Shown piece after piece: positions 25,621 to 39,100 of a DNA stretch of 64,000 nt. Within the stretch, counting starts at the first letter, position 1, and each line of letters starts with the position of its first letter. A program made the translations under genes and the position numbers. The stretch is from Phoebastria nigripes (Eukaryota; Chordata; Aves; Procellariiformes; Diomedeidae). Where the stretch lies: contig JAYKAV010000911.1 of NCBI GenBank assembly GCA_035582835.1, positions 385,726 through 449,725 of the forward strand. The letters are read 5' to 3'. Below the pieces are notes generated by a model. That model did not search any database. It saw only the letters and a list, made by a program, of their open reading frames with translations, and had not been told where the DNA came from.

Positions 25621-26400
25621 GATATGCTCAACTGGAAGTATACAGTTCTGTTACCTTAAGGAACGGATTACAAACTTCATACTGTCAGTAAATACAGCTT
25701 CATTTCTATATTTTAACTTAAAGGGGAAAAAATCCTGTTGTCATGGAGTTTACAATATGCAATCCTGTCAGAAAAATTTACATATTACCCATTTAAAAGG
25801 ACAGCAGTGATGTGCAGGGTAAAACAGTTCAACCCACAAGGGCTGAATATCACAAACCTGAAGGATGCAATGTGACTTAATCCACAATTTATCCGCAGTA
25901 GACATTAACTGCACTGCATTTCTGTCAAAAGAACACAGTTGATGTTGGGAAAATTTGTAGTGTTCTACCCATTTGGTGAACGCAAGATTTATGATGGCCT
26001 AAAGTTAATGTCATTTCACTTTTAACACTAGAAATCCAGTCTCTGTTCTAAAGCTGAGGCAGAGGAAGATTCAGAAGTGTGTGTTGTCCAGAACTCTCTT
26101 TTTAACAAGTGCAGCTGCAGTGCCATGAAACCACAGAGCAATACTGTCCTAGGAGACACATCTCAGGTCATTGCAAGCCTGATAATAGCCAGTTTTGGAA
26201 AACAATTAGGTAATTTTTTAAAAAATATGCCTTTCTGAGCTAAGAACGAAAGGAGTAGTAGTGTTCTTTATCGTGTATGCAACAACATATATTGACTTGC
26301 ACTAAGAAGAAAATGAGCAGAGAAAACAATGCTTTTATGATTCTAGGCAGTGCCAGCTGGGGCAACAACTGCTATCCAATAAACCTCAACTATATTGAGA
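25621..26400. other. Noncoding stretch, nothing firm
   Basis: Unique DNA without a gene or dispersed repeat. The part at about 25790-25960 has balanced composition and could belong to the preceding candidate element, but no specific feature is visible. Confidence 0.5.
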
Positions 26401-26401
26401 A

Positions 26402-26604
26402 AACCATAGAATCATAGAATCATTAAGGTCGGAAAAGACCTCTAAGATCATCGAGTCCAACCGTCAACCCAACACCACCATGCCCACTAAACCATGTACC
26501 TAAGCGCCTCATCTACACGTCTTTTAAATACTTCCAGGGATGGTGACTCAACCACTTCCCTGGGCAGCCTGTTCCAATGTTTAACCACTCTTTCAGTAAG
26601 AGTG
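26402..26604 (-). mobile_element. CR1 LINE fragment, 3' end
   Basis: Reading the minus strand, the tail (ATGATTCTATGATTCTATGG) is preceded by GATCTTAGAGGTCTTTTCCG and the CATGGTGGTGTTGGGTTGAC block of a common CR1 subfamily. About 200 bp remain, so the copy is strongly 5'-truncated and has no reverse-transcriptase region. Its well preserved sequence suggests a fairly young bird-specific insertion. Confidence 0.95.
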
Positions 26605-26759
26605 GTAACCGATGTAAGTAAGTAAGAGCAGTAACTGATACTGCTTGGGACAAAAAACAAGATGTTTATATGTTAAGTGCTGGGAACTATATGAAATTCA
26701 ACCTCTGTCTTCAGTAAAAGATTGGGCTTGTTCTGCTTCAGTTCAGGAAAACTTCTTCT

Positions 26760-27816
26760 GTCAGTTACTGTCTCTCACAGTATCCTTCTGTACCAAATGT
26801 CCAGCACACAGCTAGACAAGTCCATAATACGTTGGATGAGCAATTGGCTGATGGGTTGGGCTCAAAGGATTATAGTAAATGGGGTTACGTCAGGCTGGTG
26901 GCCAGTCACCAGTGGGGTTCCCCAGGGTTCAATTTTAGGGGCAGTGCTCTTCAATGTTTTTATTAATGATCTGAACGCAGGAATCGAACATACATTAAGT
27001 AACTTTGCTGATGATACTAAACTAGGAGGAACCATGGACTCCCTTGAGGGTAGAGAGGCCTTGCAGAGATATCTGGATAGGCTAGCTAGCTAGGCAATCA
27101 CCAACCATATGAAATTTAACAAGAGCAAGTGCCAGATTCTCCACCTGGGATGGGGTAATCCTGGTTATATATACAAATTGGGGCATGAGAGGCTGGAGAG
27201 CAGCACCATGGAAACAGATCTGGGGGTTTGGGTTGATGGCAAGTTGAATATGAGTCAACAGTGTGCCCTGGCAGCCAAAAGGGCCAACTGTGTCCTGGGG
27301 TGCATCAAGCACAGCATAGCTAGCCAGTCGAGGGAGGTGATTATCCCACTCTACACTGCACTGCTGTGACCCCACCTCCAGTACTGTGTGCAGTTTTGGG
27401 TGCCTCAAAGGACCCAAAACTGCACACAATTGAAGGACATCAAACTATTAGAGTGTGTCCAGAGGAGGGCGACCAAGATGGTGAAAGGCCTCGAGGGCAA
27501 GACTTCTGAGGAGCAGCTGAGGTCACTTGGTTTGTTCAGCTTGGAGAAGAGAAGGCTGAGGTGTGACCTCACTGCAGTCTACAACTTCCTCAGTGGGGGC
27601 AGAGGAGGGGGAGGTGCTGATCTGCTCTCTCTGGTGACCAGTGATAGGACACAAGGAAATGGAATGAAGCTGTGTCAGAGGAAGTTCAGATTGGACATTA
27701 GGAAAAGGTTCACTGAGAGGGTGGTTGGTTACTGGAACAGACTCCCCAGGGAAGTGGTCATGGCATGCTCAGAGTTCAAGGAGCGTCTGGATGATGCTCT
27801 TAGTCATATGGTTTAG
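26760..27816 (+). pseudogene. CR1 ORF2 remnant: reverse transcriptase C-terminal part
   Basis: One reading frame covers this span with two in-frame stops, TAG at 27091-27093 and TGA at 27367-27369, and no frameshift; the natural stop is TAG at 27814-27816. The first segment shows reverse-transcriptase landmarks: a [12 protein letters not shown] region, the [10 protein letters not shown] motif and the FADDTKLGG catalytic box with both aspartates. The middle segment carries the [17 protein letters not shown] thumb-side region and the [16 protein letters not shown] region. The last segment carries the [15 protein letters not shown] and FRLDIRKRF regions that precede the CR1 ORF2 end. The 5' two thirds (endonuclease and early RT) are missing, so it cannot function. 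The second stop is consistent with a CGA-to-TGA decay. Confidence 0.92.
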
Positions 27817-27914
27817 TTTTAGGTAGTCCTGTGAGGAGCAGGGAGTTGGACTTGATGATTCTTATGGGTCCCTTCCAACCTGAGATATTCTATCATTCTA
27901 TGTTTCTGTGATTA
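26760..27914 (+). mobile_element. CR1 LINE, 5'-truncated (C-terminal ORF2 and 3' UTR)
   Basis: The copy runs from inside the reverse-transcriptase domain (a 'TVSHSIL' region at about 26765) to the 3' tail at about 27880-27914 (ATTCTATCATTCTATG). It holds about 350 codons of ORF2 C-terminus, a 3' UTR of about 90 bp, and the TTGGACTTGATGATTC / CCCTTCCAACCTGAGAT block typical of CR1 3' ends. It lies 155 bp from the minus-strand CR1 fragment at 26402-26604, the two facing head to head. The 5' truncation is the normal outcome of CR1 retrotransposition. Confidence 0.95.
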
Positions 27915-30900
27915 GGAAGACAGATTTCCTAAGACTAGGACTAAGTGTTTTCCTGCAGTTGTGATTTGTAGCCAACACCAAAATTCTTATAAAACCTCAT
28001 AGGTTTTGACTGAAATTACAACTATATGGTTTTATAAATTCAAGATGGACTTTCTGGAGAAAAAAGAGAGAGAGAAAGAGTGAGCACACAACTTTTTCAG
28101 TCTAAAAATGGCTGTTTACCACAATGCAGCTTCACTGCAACCTTCAAAAGACTTTTTTATTCCAGTGCAGAGAGGAAGAAAAAAATTGGAAACTTTGAAA
28201 GTTGTCATCAAATAGAATTGTTGTTCTCTAGCCAGCTCTAATAGTAGCTAAGAATAACACCAACACTATTGTCTTCCCTCCAAAAACAGAGAATATGAAA
28301 TAGAATGACTCAGCCTCAAAAGAGGTTAACTGACATCACTGATGCAGTTTAGAATGCAGTTTATACATAAAAACCTTCAACAGTTGCATGATCAAATGCA
28401 TTAGTTCAGTTAAGTGTATCCATAAGGCAGATATGTTGACAGAGGACAGTACATGAACTCCTCGAGCCTGCAAAGTTGTTATGTACACAGCAGATAAAAC
28501 ATTGAAGTCAAGAGACAAGCCAGTGCTAGTCTTAAATCCATCAGGGATATCATGTCCCCAGTGGCTCGTGGGAATATGTTTCAAAGCTCATAGTAGATGC
28601 ATAACAACTAAAAGCTTGTTCTCCCAGGAATTTAAACCTACTGTGAGAGATGTTCGGAGGACCGGAAAGAACAAAAAATCTGTTTTACCAAGAGAAGCAA
28701 TGCTACCATACACACAGTACATAAATTACTTGAAAGTATTATCATAATTCACAATAAGAAAATCTTGAAGGCTTTAAAGAGAAGCAGACAGAACTTAAGG
28801 TACTCCTGTTGTTTCAGTCTACATTAGCCAGGTCTCTGTTCTGGTCTAGAAAATGAGCCTTTAAACTTGCTGAGTTTTTCAGGCCTGGGTAACTTGGGTA
28901 TTGCCTCTAATACTGTTGACAAAATTTAACACTGGACATATTTTAAAAACAACCAACTAACCTAAAAAATTCACCCAATCTTTACCAAGAAAGTCAACAA
29001 AGACTTTCTGCAGTCTGAGTTTTGATGAATCATCACATTCAGTTCTGATTTATCCAACCTGCTTCACNCATTTCTAACAGCAGATTTTTCCATGATGGAA
29101 AGCTCAAGTATTCCAATAGATTGCAAATATTTGCAATAACTTGAAAACGGATTAAGAGAAAATCTCTTTTCTGGTGGGAAGAGAGCAGCCAGCATGGGAC
29201 AGAATGAATCTGGGAATCCACAGGGAAGAAAATTTGTGATGCTACATACTGCTGGTCCAAACAAACGAGCACCCTGACCTGCAACTCAGTGCAATATTGT
29301 CTGTGAAGAGCATGAGCACAGAACTGAACTCCCAGGCTTCACTCCCTGATGGCTGAATAATCCTTGTTGTATGTTATCTCAGCCTGGTCTACTAATCATG
29401 TTGTTTTACTGCTGGGTGGAATTGGTCTTGACTCTTATTCCTGGATGTGCTCAGAAGATAGGGAGAAGGCAGCTGGACCCTCAAAATATTTTTCTTCCAG
29501 AGCATCCATGCATTACCAGTCTGAATTTAAGCCTAGATGTGAACTGCATAAAAAGCAGAGTAGCAAAAGACCAGAAACAAAATGTAAAATGTCCACTCAC
29601 GGTGAGGAGTGGTCTGCATCACCTCTGGATCAGTGCAGAGAATGAATGCTGATTTTCAGAGGCCTAACTGCTCTGCGAAGGAGGAGCAGGCCATAGTACT
29701 CTTCTTCATGGAGTAAGCTTCTCATGTTGTGTTCACAGAACAACTTATTCTCTGGCTTCTTTGGCTAGAAAAGAGAGTGGATAGAGGCATGGCTATACCT
29801 GCCCTTTCCTCCCCCTCTGCTTCATTGTCCCACATTAAGCCTGGCATCCAAGCTGGAAAAAAGGCTTGTATGGGAAGAAGCTGTCAAATAAGGGCTATCA
29901 CGATTTAGCTCAAATTTAGTCATCTCCCTATAAAAGCAAATTCCTTTCAAAATAATCATGCAGACACTTAACTTCATTTTAAAGGTAGGGACACTGAGAA
30001 TGGGTCAATTCATGCAAAAGCAGAAGCTCATCTAAGCTAGCTGTCTAAGTTAGAGCTAATGTTTTCCAAGCCTGCCAGGCATGAATGTTTGATGTATTTC
30101 TGTAGTATCATGTATCTGGTTTCCACTGTAATCCTATGTGAGTGCTCGAATGTCTATTGCTGTTAGTGGTGTATCCTGTATCACAGCAAATGCCACAAAA
30201 AGATGACTCAACTCATGAACTGTCCTAGCTGCTACCAAATGCATGAGGTACAAAGTGTAAAATGCTGACCGTTTTCTCTGCCCCCTGCCAAGTAGTCTTG
30301 TCAGGCATAATGACATTTCTGTTCAGACTCTGTAACCTTATGTAACCTGGACTGGTTAGATTGGGAGTATCTGTATGAATGCTGTGTGGGCCTGTCATTG
30401 ACCTTTTTGTCCTGAGGTGACTTGAAGTCATTTGCTAGACTGCTTCACAAATCTTTTGGGGTCACCCTTCAGCCAACCCAGCCCCTGAGTAGCCCTAGAG
30501 CAAGGGAAGCTTCAGGCTATTTCAGACCCCTCCAGTGCCCTGGCTTTCTGCTCCAGCTGCTTCTCCCACATCATTCCCTCTGGGCTGTCTGTGAGGAAGG
30601 AGAAGGTCCTTAGTATCATCTATTCCTACCAAGCTCAGCCGGCTTTCTCACAGCTTCCTCTGGTTGCAAGACAATTTGCCCTAAAGGAGGGAGACTGAGG
30701 CCATAGCTGTTAACAATAGAATGGGAACCTCAGGTGCCTCCTGGGTTTCAGAAGACACCAGCTTACTGCCAGACAGGGTACTGGTATTGTACACGGGGTA
30801 TATATTTTGCATATGTATAAGAATACTTATACTGTATACAGATCTTTGTTATACATTTCATAAACCAGATATTTGGATTCTGCTGTGCTTACCAGGCATC

Positions 30901-33900
30901 TTCATGTTATGTATGCTGTGCAAAGAGCAAAAAACACAAATGTGCATTTTGCTTCTTAATTTGAAGTTTATCTGCTTCTCTTTCACACTGGTTTGGGCCA
31001 ATAAAAAAAAATCAAGTTAGTTTTTAATTCAGATATTTTTTCCTTTTACTTCCTTATCTCTTCTAAAGACTTAAATGAGTGTTCAGATTTGAAGTAATGG
31101 AAGAAATAAAGGTCTGTCATATTGGGATAAGGTATTAAGTAAGCCTCTGCAAACTCAGCAAGATCCAAGGTCATAAGACATTGCCTCTAACAGGCACTGG
31201 TCATCAATAAAGAATTTAGTAGCAGCTGGTAAAAGACATCTGAGATGTTATATGGTGATTTTGAATGACAAAGAGTTATCTTTGAAAATTTCTAACCGTT
31301 GAAAGTTTCAGAAATTAGAAAACAGTAAATATTGAAGTGCCATAAAGCAGTGGGCAAAACATCCTTCACTGATTCCAGAGAAAAGCAATGGGAAGGATCT
31401 TTGTGATTACAGGAAAAGATGGCTTTTCTGATATAGCTACATGTGGCCCACTCAGGTATGTATCAATTAGATGCCTTTTTCGCTCTTTCAGTAAGAATTC
31501 AATTACAGCCTGAAAACAAGTATTAGAAACTCCAGCCCCAAAGATGTTTTTGGGGTGGGGAGGAGAAAGAAAAATTATATACTTACTTAGACCAGAAGTT
31601 TTTTCTTATTCACATTGGCAGTTCTCACAATTCCGTAACCTGTGCATTTTTTTTTTTTTTCTGTTTCCTTGAGATTTTTTATTTTATATATGGAAATGCT
31701 TTGGTAGTTTCATTTTGGAGAAGGCATTCTTGTAATCTTTTCTTCCTTCTTGTTCTCAAGGTGAGACATAGTAAACTAACCAGCAACTTTGTGGCCTCTC
31801 AGTGTTGGTGTTGGGCTTCTTTGGCAAAAGATTGAACAGTCTGGCCAGATCCTATAATGATTCCTGTTTTCTATTCTGTATGTGACACCTCTGCTTTCTC
31901 CTCTGAGCAAGTGTATAATAACACTCTCTTTTCAGCTTGTCATGTTGGATTACAACAGGATGACGATGACAATACCCCTTCAAGCAAATGTTAAAGCCTC
32001 TCAATCTACTTTGTTCTCTCTCACTCTTTTCCTCACTTCTCCATCTCTTTCTTTGCTCAGAAAGGGAGTGGATGAGTTTTGAGGGGTCATAAAGGCAGAT
32101 CCAGTAAAGCCAAGGAAGAGTGAGCCATATTTCCTTAGCTGTTATCACCAGCAAAAGCATGACATCTGAAAAAACTTGCCATAGACTACCAGAGTGTTGG
32201 TAGTCTAGTAGCTTGAAAAATTACCATCTTGGGCAGAAAATCAAGTTACTCACTGTCTGGAATGAAAATAAAATTCTATTTTACTTGGCCATTAAAAGCA
32301 ACTTCAGATCACTTTTTAGTGAGTGAGCAGAATTTTAAACACTTAACACCAAAACCTGAGAGATCAAGAGGTGTTTGGGTAAAATACAAAGGACTCGTCT
32401 CTCAAAGGTACGCCAGGAGAATTTGAGGTCAACCTTCTGCCCATTGGCAGTGGCATCAGGATACGGTTCCTGACTTCACTGAAGGCAAAGCTCACCTTTA
32501 ATTTACAAGGAATCAAAAATTGACTCCACTTTCCTGCAGTGATGAAGAACTATTTGTGAAATACTTGGTTAGCTCTTCACCTAGTTGGTCACTGGACACA
32601 GTTGCTTCAGTGCTGTTCAATACTCTGTGGAAAAAGAGTCTGGGTCGAAGAAAAGATACGGCACTAGTGGTAGGTATAGTGTCACATTCTTTTGTTGTCT
32701 TCTTCCTTAAAGGATTGGGGGCTGTGAAAGCACAATAGTTACTGTTTTGATGGTACCAACATTTCTGTTCCTTTCCTGTGTTTCTCTTAATTAGAAATAC
32801 AAAGTAAAGTGATGAATTCTTTGCTGTACTTTCAGAAGAGGCTCTATCTATGCTGTCTTTTTCTTTTGTTGTAGTCTTGGCTGTCTTTTTCCCCTGAAGG
32901 TATTTATTTTAATATTCTGCTTTGTGGCTTTTATCATTCATTCTTTTTGACATAAAACTATGCTCAGCTGACACGAATGAGCTTATAAACTTTGTTCATG
33001 CTGTCACATTCTCCTGCTCTCATCAGAGAAAAGTGAGTAATCTCCGGTGAATAATTTGTTAAATTTAGCCTCTTTTTCCTCTCAAACTACATGATTTCCT
33101 CAAATGTGTCTATTATTAGACAGTGTGGCACAAACACTCAGGGCTTTATTCCATTTATTGAATATGAATATTCAAAATCTGAGCTGTTTAGTTTGGTAGA
33201 AAGAGGTCAGGAAAAGGACAACGTAGTATTTCTCATTATTATTTTTCAAATGNATCTTAGTGAGTTAAAAGCTGAAGTTGTTGCCGTGGTTGTTATGGGG
33301 AAGACTGAAATTCAATTTCTTTTCTAGCAATCATTATTTATCTGTTATTAACATTCCTAAAGAAATTCCTTTGATGACTTTTTTCCATGAATGTCCTGAA
33401 CTTAGCACTGGTTGCTGTGGCTTGTATATTTGAGCAAAGCCCATTCAAATAAAATTTTTGAGTTTCATATTTGGACTTTTTTTAGTTTGCGTGGAAGACT
33501 GATTCCTGTGACATGATGTATGGAGATTCAGGATATTCTTATTCCAAGACTCAAATCAAGGCACCATAATGATGATTATTTTATTGCAATGTTGGAAAAC
33601 TTTATAAAAAGCAAACACAAACTGAGAAAGCAGCTTAGTACAGTGGGAAGATTCACATTTTTCAGAAAATGCTATTTATTCAGAAAAGAAGACTGCTAAC
33701 ATTTCAGGTTACATTTGTTTCTTTATCTGTCTCAAGCAATGACTACATAGAAAACCAAGACTTGAAGAAACCTTTTCCCCAACTGCTCATCTTGCCAGAT
33801 TTGAAGGAACTGAGATCTAGGGTTTGCTGTACCTATTTGAATAAATACAATGGTTGTCTCAGTTGTTGTATTTAGTGAGTAAAACGAATGCTGTGTTGGC

Positions 33901-34829
33901 AGAACTTCTTGATTTATTCTGTACCAAAAAATTGGAAACTATGGTCCTGCACTTTTCATGCCTTTGACTGCTGTAAGATATTCTGAAAGTAACAACACTG
34001 ATAATTCTTCCCAGCTTTCTCCCCTGCCACTTGGGTGCAGGAACACTCCCATGTTCATAGACATACTTTATTTTGAAGATCATCAAATATCTTTAGTTTT
34101 GCTTTTCAAATTGTTTAACATGGGAGGAAGAGAAAAAAACCCCAACCACCACCCACCCACTCAAAAAANCCAGTATCACCTAAGTTCTAAACCATCTGCA
34201 AAAATACTGAAGATGAAATCTGATTTGAAATTTTGAAGTGAATTGAAATATTTTAAAGTAAATTAATCCATTACATTCAGTACTTGGGATGTTCCCNTGT
34301 TGAGCAAATCCTGTGGTTGCAACTTGGTACAAAACCAAATGTTGTGAACTTTAGTTAGTTCTTTATTTATTGGGAAATACCAACTCCCTGGAAATGTATT
34401 AAGCAATTAAAAATAAAATTTTAACAAATAATTCATCTGAAATGTCCTCTAGAGCTGGAGTCCTAATTCTGTGTGGTAGGCTGCTTTTGGTAGCTAAGGT
34501 TATTCAAAACTATTTTTGATATCTTAGGACTACATTGCATCATCTTTTTGAATTTCTCTTTTTCAAACACAAGCAACCAGAACTGAAAAACAAAGAGTCC
34601 TCACTAGGATTTTGTATAACGAACTTTCTATCTCCACTGGAAATATATAGACTAATACAGGTAGGACCACATTTGCCTTCTTTCTTGGTCAGATGATATT
34701 GACAGTACAGCATGAGTTTGTGCTAAATTCATAAAACCAGATATTTCCACTCCTTTCTAATTGCAATATTCCAAGCAGAAATTATTGCTACTAATCACCT
34801 TGCACTTCTGGTATTAGATTTTGTCCAGA
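27915..34829. other. Noncoding stretch, nothing recognised
   Basis: Unique AT-rich DNA with a T14 run at 31647-31660 and ambiguous bases near 29068, 33253, 34169 and 34297. No open frame (maximum 102 codons, 31852-32160 minus) has a recognisable family. Overlapping frames at 29364-29652 read the same DNA in two phases and look like chance. I see no CR1, LTR or RNA gene. Confidence 0.55.
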
Positions 34830-35640
34830 TCTTGCAGGCAATGTTATGTAGGGATACACCAGAGGGAACATCTAGAAAGTACGCCCCAGGCTGGAGTGCC
34901 CTGCCTGTGCCAAGTGTAGAGGCCTTGAAGAGAAGGGGAAAATGGTCTGTTTGTGAAAGCCTGTTGACTGGAGATATTCAGGGATTGAAGCTGCACCAGT
35001 CCTGCTGCTTGGGGAGAAGGACAGTGGGCCTAGCTCCACTCAGGCCATATCTCCTGGGAAGAAATATCCCGGATTTCTCTGTGATGTGGGTGGACAGCTG
35101 GTGTCCATGATGGCCAGATCTACAAAGGAGATGCTAGTCATCCTGCCTGTGCTGGGGAATTTGTGGGGAGCCCCAATGGTTTTGTGGATAGCAGCTCCCA
35201 GGGCAAGGTGTCCAGGCTGCCCAATCTGGGATGCGGAATGTGCTGCTCTGTGTTCAGAAGCTCTCTTGGTGCTGTGGCAGTGGGATGGTAGGTAAATGGC
35301 AAATGAGAACTTTTACGGTCAGCAAAGAGAGGGAGGGAAAAGGGATCACACCGATGCTTAGACAACCAGGTAGCTGCTGTGCGTCCAGAACATAACTCCA
35401 CAGAGGCAGACAAGTTGTGGGGCCTTTTTCATCTGCCGTGTGGGTCTGCAAGGGACCTTTAAAAACATATCTTGTGTAGGTCTCAGCACCGTTCCTCTTT
35501 GGCAGCACAGATTGCTGTCACCTATTCCCTTTCCACGTGAAGGGCTGATAATAATTTCAAATCTAGTCTGCTTAGAAAATGAGTTAAAAACAGTTCCTGC
35601 CACTACATTTGTTCCCAGGTCCTCCAGGTGTTTTTAATCT
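34830..35640. other. GC-richer block of unknown origin
   Basis: Compared with its flanks this block is clearly richer in G and C and has more open frames on both strands (60-92 codons, overlapping each other). None shows a known domain, and there are no canonical LTR ends, target duplications or CR1 words. It may be a decayed repeat or local composition drift. I do not recognise it. Confidence 0.4.
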
Positions 35641-35989
35641 TTTTTCTTCTTATTTTAAACTGTGCTGTTCTGTTTCCTGCAGCTGCTTGAGTGACCTATA
35701 CAAAACCCACATGAAACTAGTTAAAATAAGGAAAACTATAAAACTAGCTGCAGAAGGAAGTACTTTGAAGTGTACAAAGTAAAGAAAATGGAGGTATAAT
35801 TTTCTCTAGTCTCTTTTGATTCTAGGTGCCTTTGGTGTTATTTGTAACAGTAGGAGTTGAAAAGCATGTGGACAGAGTGTGATCTTTAAGCTGATGGTGT
35901 CTTGAAGGGTCTTGAACCCTTTAAAGGGTCTTGAATCTGACCAGGTACAAGATGCAGGCAAATAGAGGAAGATAGCAGAAAAACTTAAA

Positions 35990-36220
35990 GAAAATTTAGA
36001 AAATAAGACAAGTCTCTGGAGGCCAGAGAAATAACTAATGCAACACCCCAATTACTTTTGAAAAGGATCTGGAAGAATTGCAGGAAATTAGACCAGTCAG
36101 TTTGACATCAATTGTTTAAGTCTCAGAAGTGTTTTTAAAGGATCAGATGTGGATACATTCAAAAAGCACAGCTTGAGAATAGACAATTAGTGTGGCATAA
36201 GGATGGGGTTATGAGGTTTA
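35990..36220 (+). mobile_element. Ancient CR1/L3-like LINE fragment
   Basis: Around 36085-36115 the DNA translates to EIRPVSLTSI, the conserved entry to the CR1-clade reverse transcriptase (usually NYRPVSLTS). It is followed at the right spacing by degenerate words resembling the ancient amniote CR1/L3 type (a stretch ending in AAGCACAGCTTGAGAATAGA and GGATGGGGTTATGAGG). The frame is broken throughout. Upstream the homology fades at about 35990. This is an old copy unrelated to the two younger CR1s. Confidence 0.55.
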
Positions 36221-39100
36221 AGTAATTTGTGTATGTGAATATACATGTATATGTTTTAACGATATTACCGTCTGAAACAGTGGGAGTACGATAAACAATA
36301 TGAAACAATGCAACTATCTGACAATATCTCCCTTTGATTTAAGAACTAAGGCATGAAGTCCTCAGAATAGAGGAAAATATGGAAGTACAATTGATGGCTG
36401 ACTAAATTAGGCAGAGGAATAGATGTCCTATCTTTGGCCCTTGTTGGAGTAGCTCAATTTCACAGATATGAGTCATCAGCACCAGACAGCTCTGGCAAGC
36501 ACTCCATAGAGCTTCAGAAGCTCCTGGTGATCTTGTGTAACAGATTTGCCCCTGTGTGTCAGAGGTGTTAAACACAGAGCATCAGAAACATGGTGCCTTT
36601 TGTTTCAAAGCACTGAGAAAAATATCCTACTAGAGAAAAAACATTCATCTAAAGTATTTTTCTGACATCAAAGCCATTTAGCTTAATGTGTGGGCTATGC
36701 ATATGGTTGGTGGGGCATGGAGAGGAGAACTGACAGAACTCGAAGCAGTAGAGAAGCAAGTGCATAGGGAAAAGAAGGATCTGAATGTGTGAATGATGTA
36801 ATTATTTGGTATTTGCATAAAAAGAACATGTTGCCTTACAGAATTTTTGGAAGCCATATGCCCAGGTCTTAATAGGCAGGGCTGAGGGCAGGGAAGAAGG
36901 GCATGATCAGAGGAATTGTTTCAGTGAAGTGTAAGAGCCCCTGTAGAGATTACAATGAGACACATATATCTGATATAAAACTCACTTGTGTATGCTGATA
37001 GCAATGAAGAGAAGGTTTGTCTGCTTTCACATGCTACTGAGTTAGAAGCCATAGGACTCTGTAGGAAGATGAGAGAGTAATTCTGTCACATACATAGATG
37101 GTAAGCTCTTCAGGTAACATGCAAGTCACAAAACTGGATGAAGATCTGCATTTTAAACATTCCAAAGCTTCACTATGNAGATAGAAAACACCTATAAAAA
37201 TTCAGATTTCAGTTCAGATTTTTAAACCCAACCAAGAGTCAAGCTTTCTCTAAGAGCTGGGAAGCACCCAGAACTCTAGTGATGAAAAATGCCATACACC
37301 AGTAAACATAAGTTGTTGTTGATGTTATCCTTCTGCAGCATTTATCATCAGAACGATTAGATCATGCTGTTTTGTCATGCTGCACATTAAATGTTAAAAG
37401 TAATCTGAGTTATATTCACAGCCACTACTTTAAAGTATTTAACAACCTGGCCTGGACATATTAATAAAAAAAGGGGCAGAGGGTAAATGCAGGCAAAACA
37501 TGACACTCTCTGTGATACAACAGTGCTGCATGNGAATTCGAAGCAAGCACTTGATGCAGTGTAACAGTTTTGTGTAGCCGCCTGTCTCTCTCTCTTTTTC
37601 CCCTGAAAAAGCCATTGAAAAAAAAATTTTGACTCTGTTGGCCTCAATTGACAGAGTTGCTATTTGGCTCCCTCTGTCAAAGAAGGTGGGATTAGGTCAT
37701 GCCTTTTTTGTACATTTGCAGATGGCTCCAGTCCAAAATCCCTGGAATCTTCTGTAATTGTTTTAGCTGTTCTGTGTTGGTGTTCACCACTTATACAAGG
37801 TGTGAAGAACTACACATTTAAAAGGCATCTGGCAAGAGCATAAGACTGACTGCTGTGTCATACAGAGGTTCACATAATCTAGAGCTACACAAACACTGAA
37901 AGAAGCAGACTCTGACAAGTACCTGAGTGATTTCTGAACAATTCCTGTTTTAATGGCAATTTTTGCCATATCTCCACTAGTTGAAAACAAGTGCCTTAGA
38001 CAGCAGGATCTCTTGACCCCACCACTTGGACATGTCACTACTGTAAAATTTGTATCTAACCAGGGTGGCAAAATAGGAGAAGGTGGCTGCAGCCAAGTAC
38101 CATATTTTAACCAGTTACAACTTAAAATTTAATATTAATCAGTCCTATTTGTGCCATGTTTTTTAATGGCTCTCCCAGATGACTAAGGTGTGGGAAGCCC
38201 TGATTAGCTGGGTTGTCTGCTAGTGGCAAACTGGAATTTGTAGCTTTCTGGGCTGAGAGTAGTTCACACTGTGTTGCTCCCTCCTATCTGTCTCTGACTC
38301 CAGCCCAACTGTAAAATCCAAAATTCTGTTGCATCCAGCCTCACTTTTGGTCCTGGGTTGTTGTACTGCTGCCACCTCCTCAAATAGAAAGTTACTTCCT
38401 CGGGGAGCATCTGCTCCCTCTCTTTGCTGGCCAGGAACAGGGGAAGCTACTGTGCCATAGCCATACGTGACACAGGAGGAGGAGGGCAGTTGATGAGANT
38501 GGTCATTCCCTGCATGGTAGATTCCTCACAGTCTACTGCCTTCTGGCACAACATCATGTCCAAAAGAGAAGTGCAATCAAGGCCTTAGAGAGTTTGCAAC
38601 TGCTAGAGCAACAGACTGGATTAAGTCCACCTATCTACTTAATTTTCTTGTCCGGTTGTCATGACTAGTTCCTTTGTTAGCAGCTCTTTCTGTAGTATAT
38701 ATTGTGACAGTCTGACTGTTCCCTTATGCACTATGTGGGTTCTGACAACTTCCTTCTTTTTTTTTTTCCAGGGAAAACCAGAAAACCATTAAGTATATTA
38801 TTGTTTCTTAAGGTTGAAATATTTATTATCCTAGCCTGTTGGTCAGGTTAAAAAAAAAGTAAAATCTGAGTATGAACGAACAACTGTTTCCATTCCTCTG
38901 CAAGCAGAAAAAATAAAAGCAGGAATGGAAAGAAATCAATGAATTTTCTTTTATGTGCATATACTTACTTTGGGAGATGGGTAAGAGAGAAGGTTTTCAA
39001 GACTCACATGCTGCACCTGTCATTTTGAAGACTGCTTCTCCACCACCTGGTCCCCTGCACAGTAATTTATCATTATATGAATTGGTTTCATACTAACATC
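36221..39100. other. Noncoding stretch, nothing recognised
   Basis: Unique AT-rich DNA. A small stem (ACTCTGT/ACAGAGT) lies near 37631-37655. Frames of 86 and 95 codons on the minus strand (37387-37647, 37784-38071) have no recognisable domain. Nothing else is visible. Confidence 0.6.
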
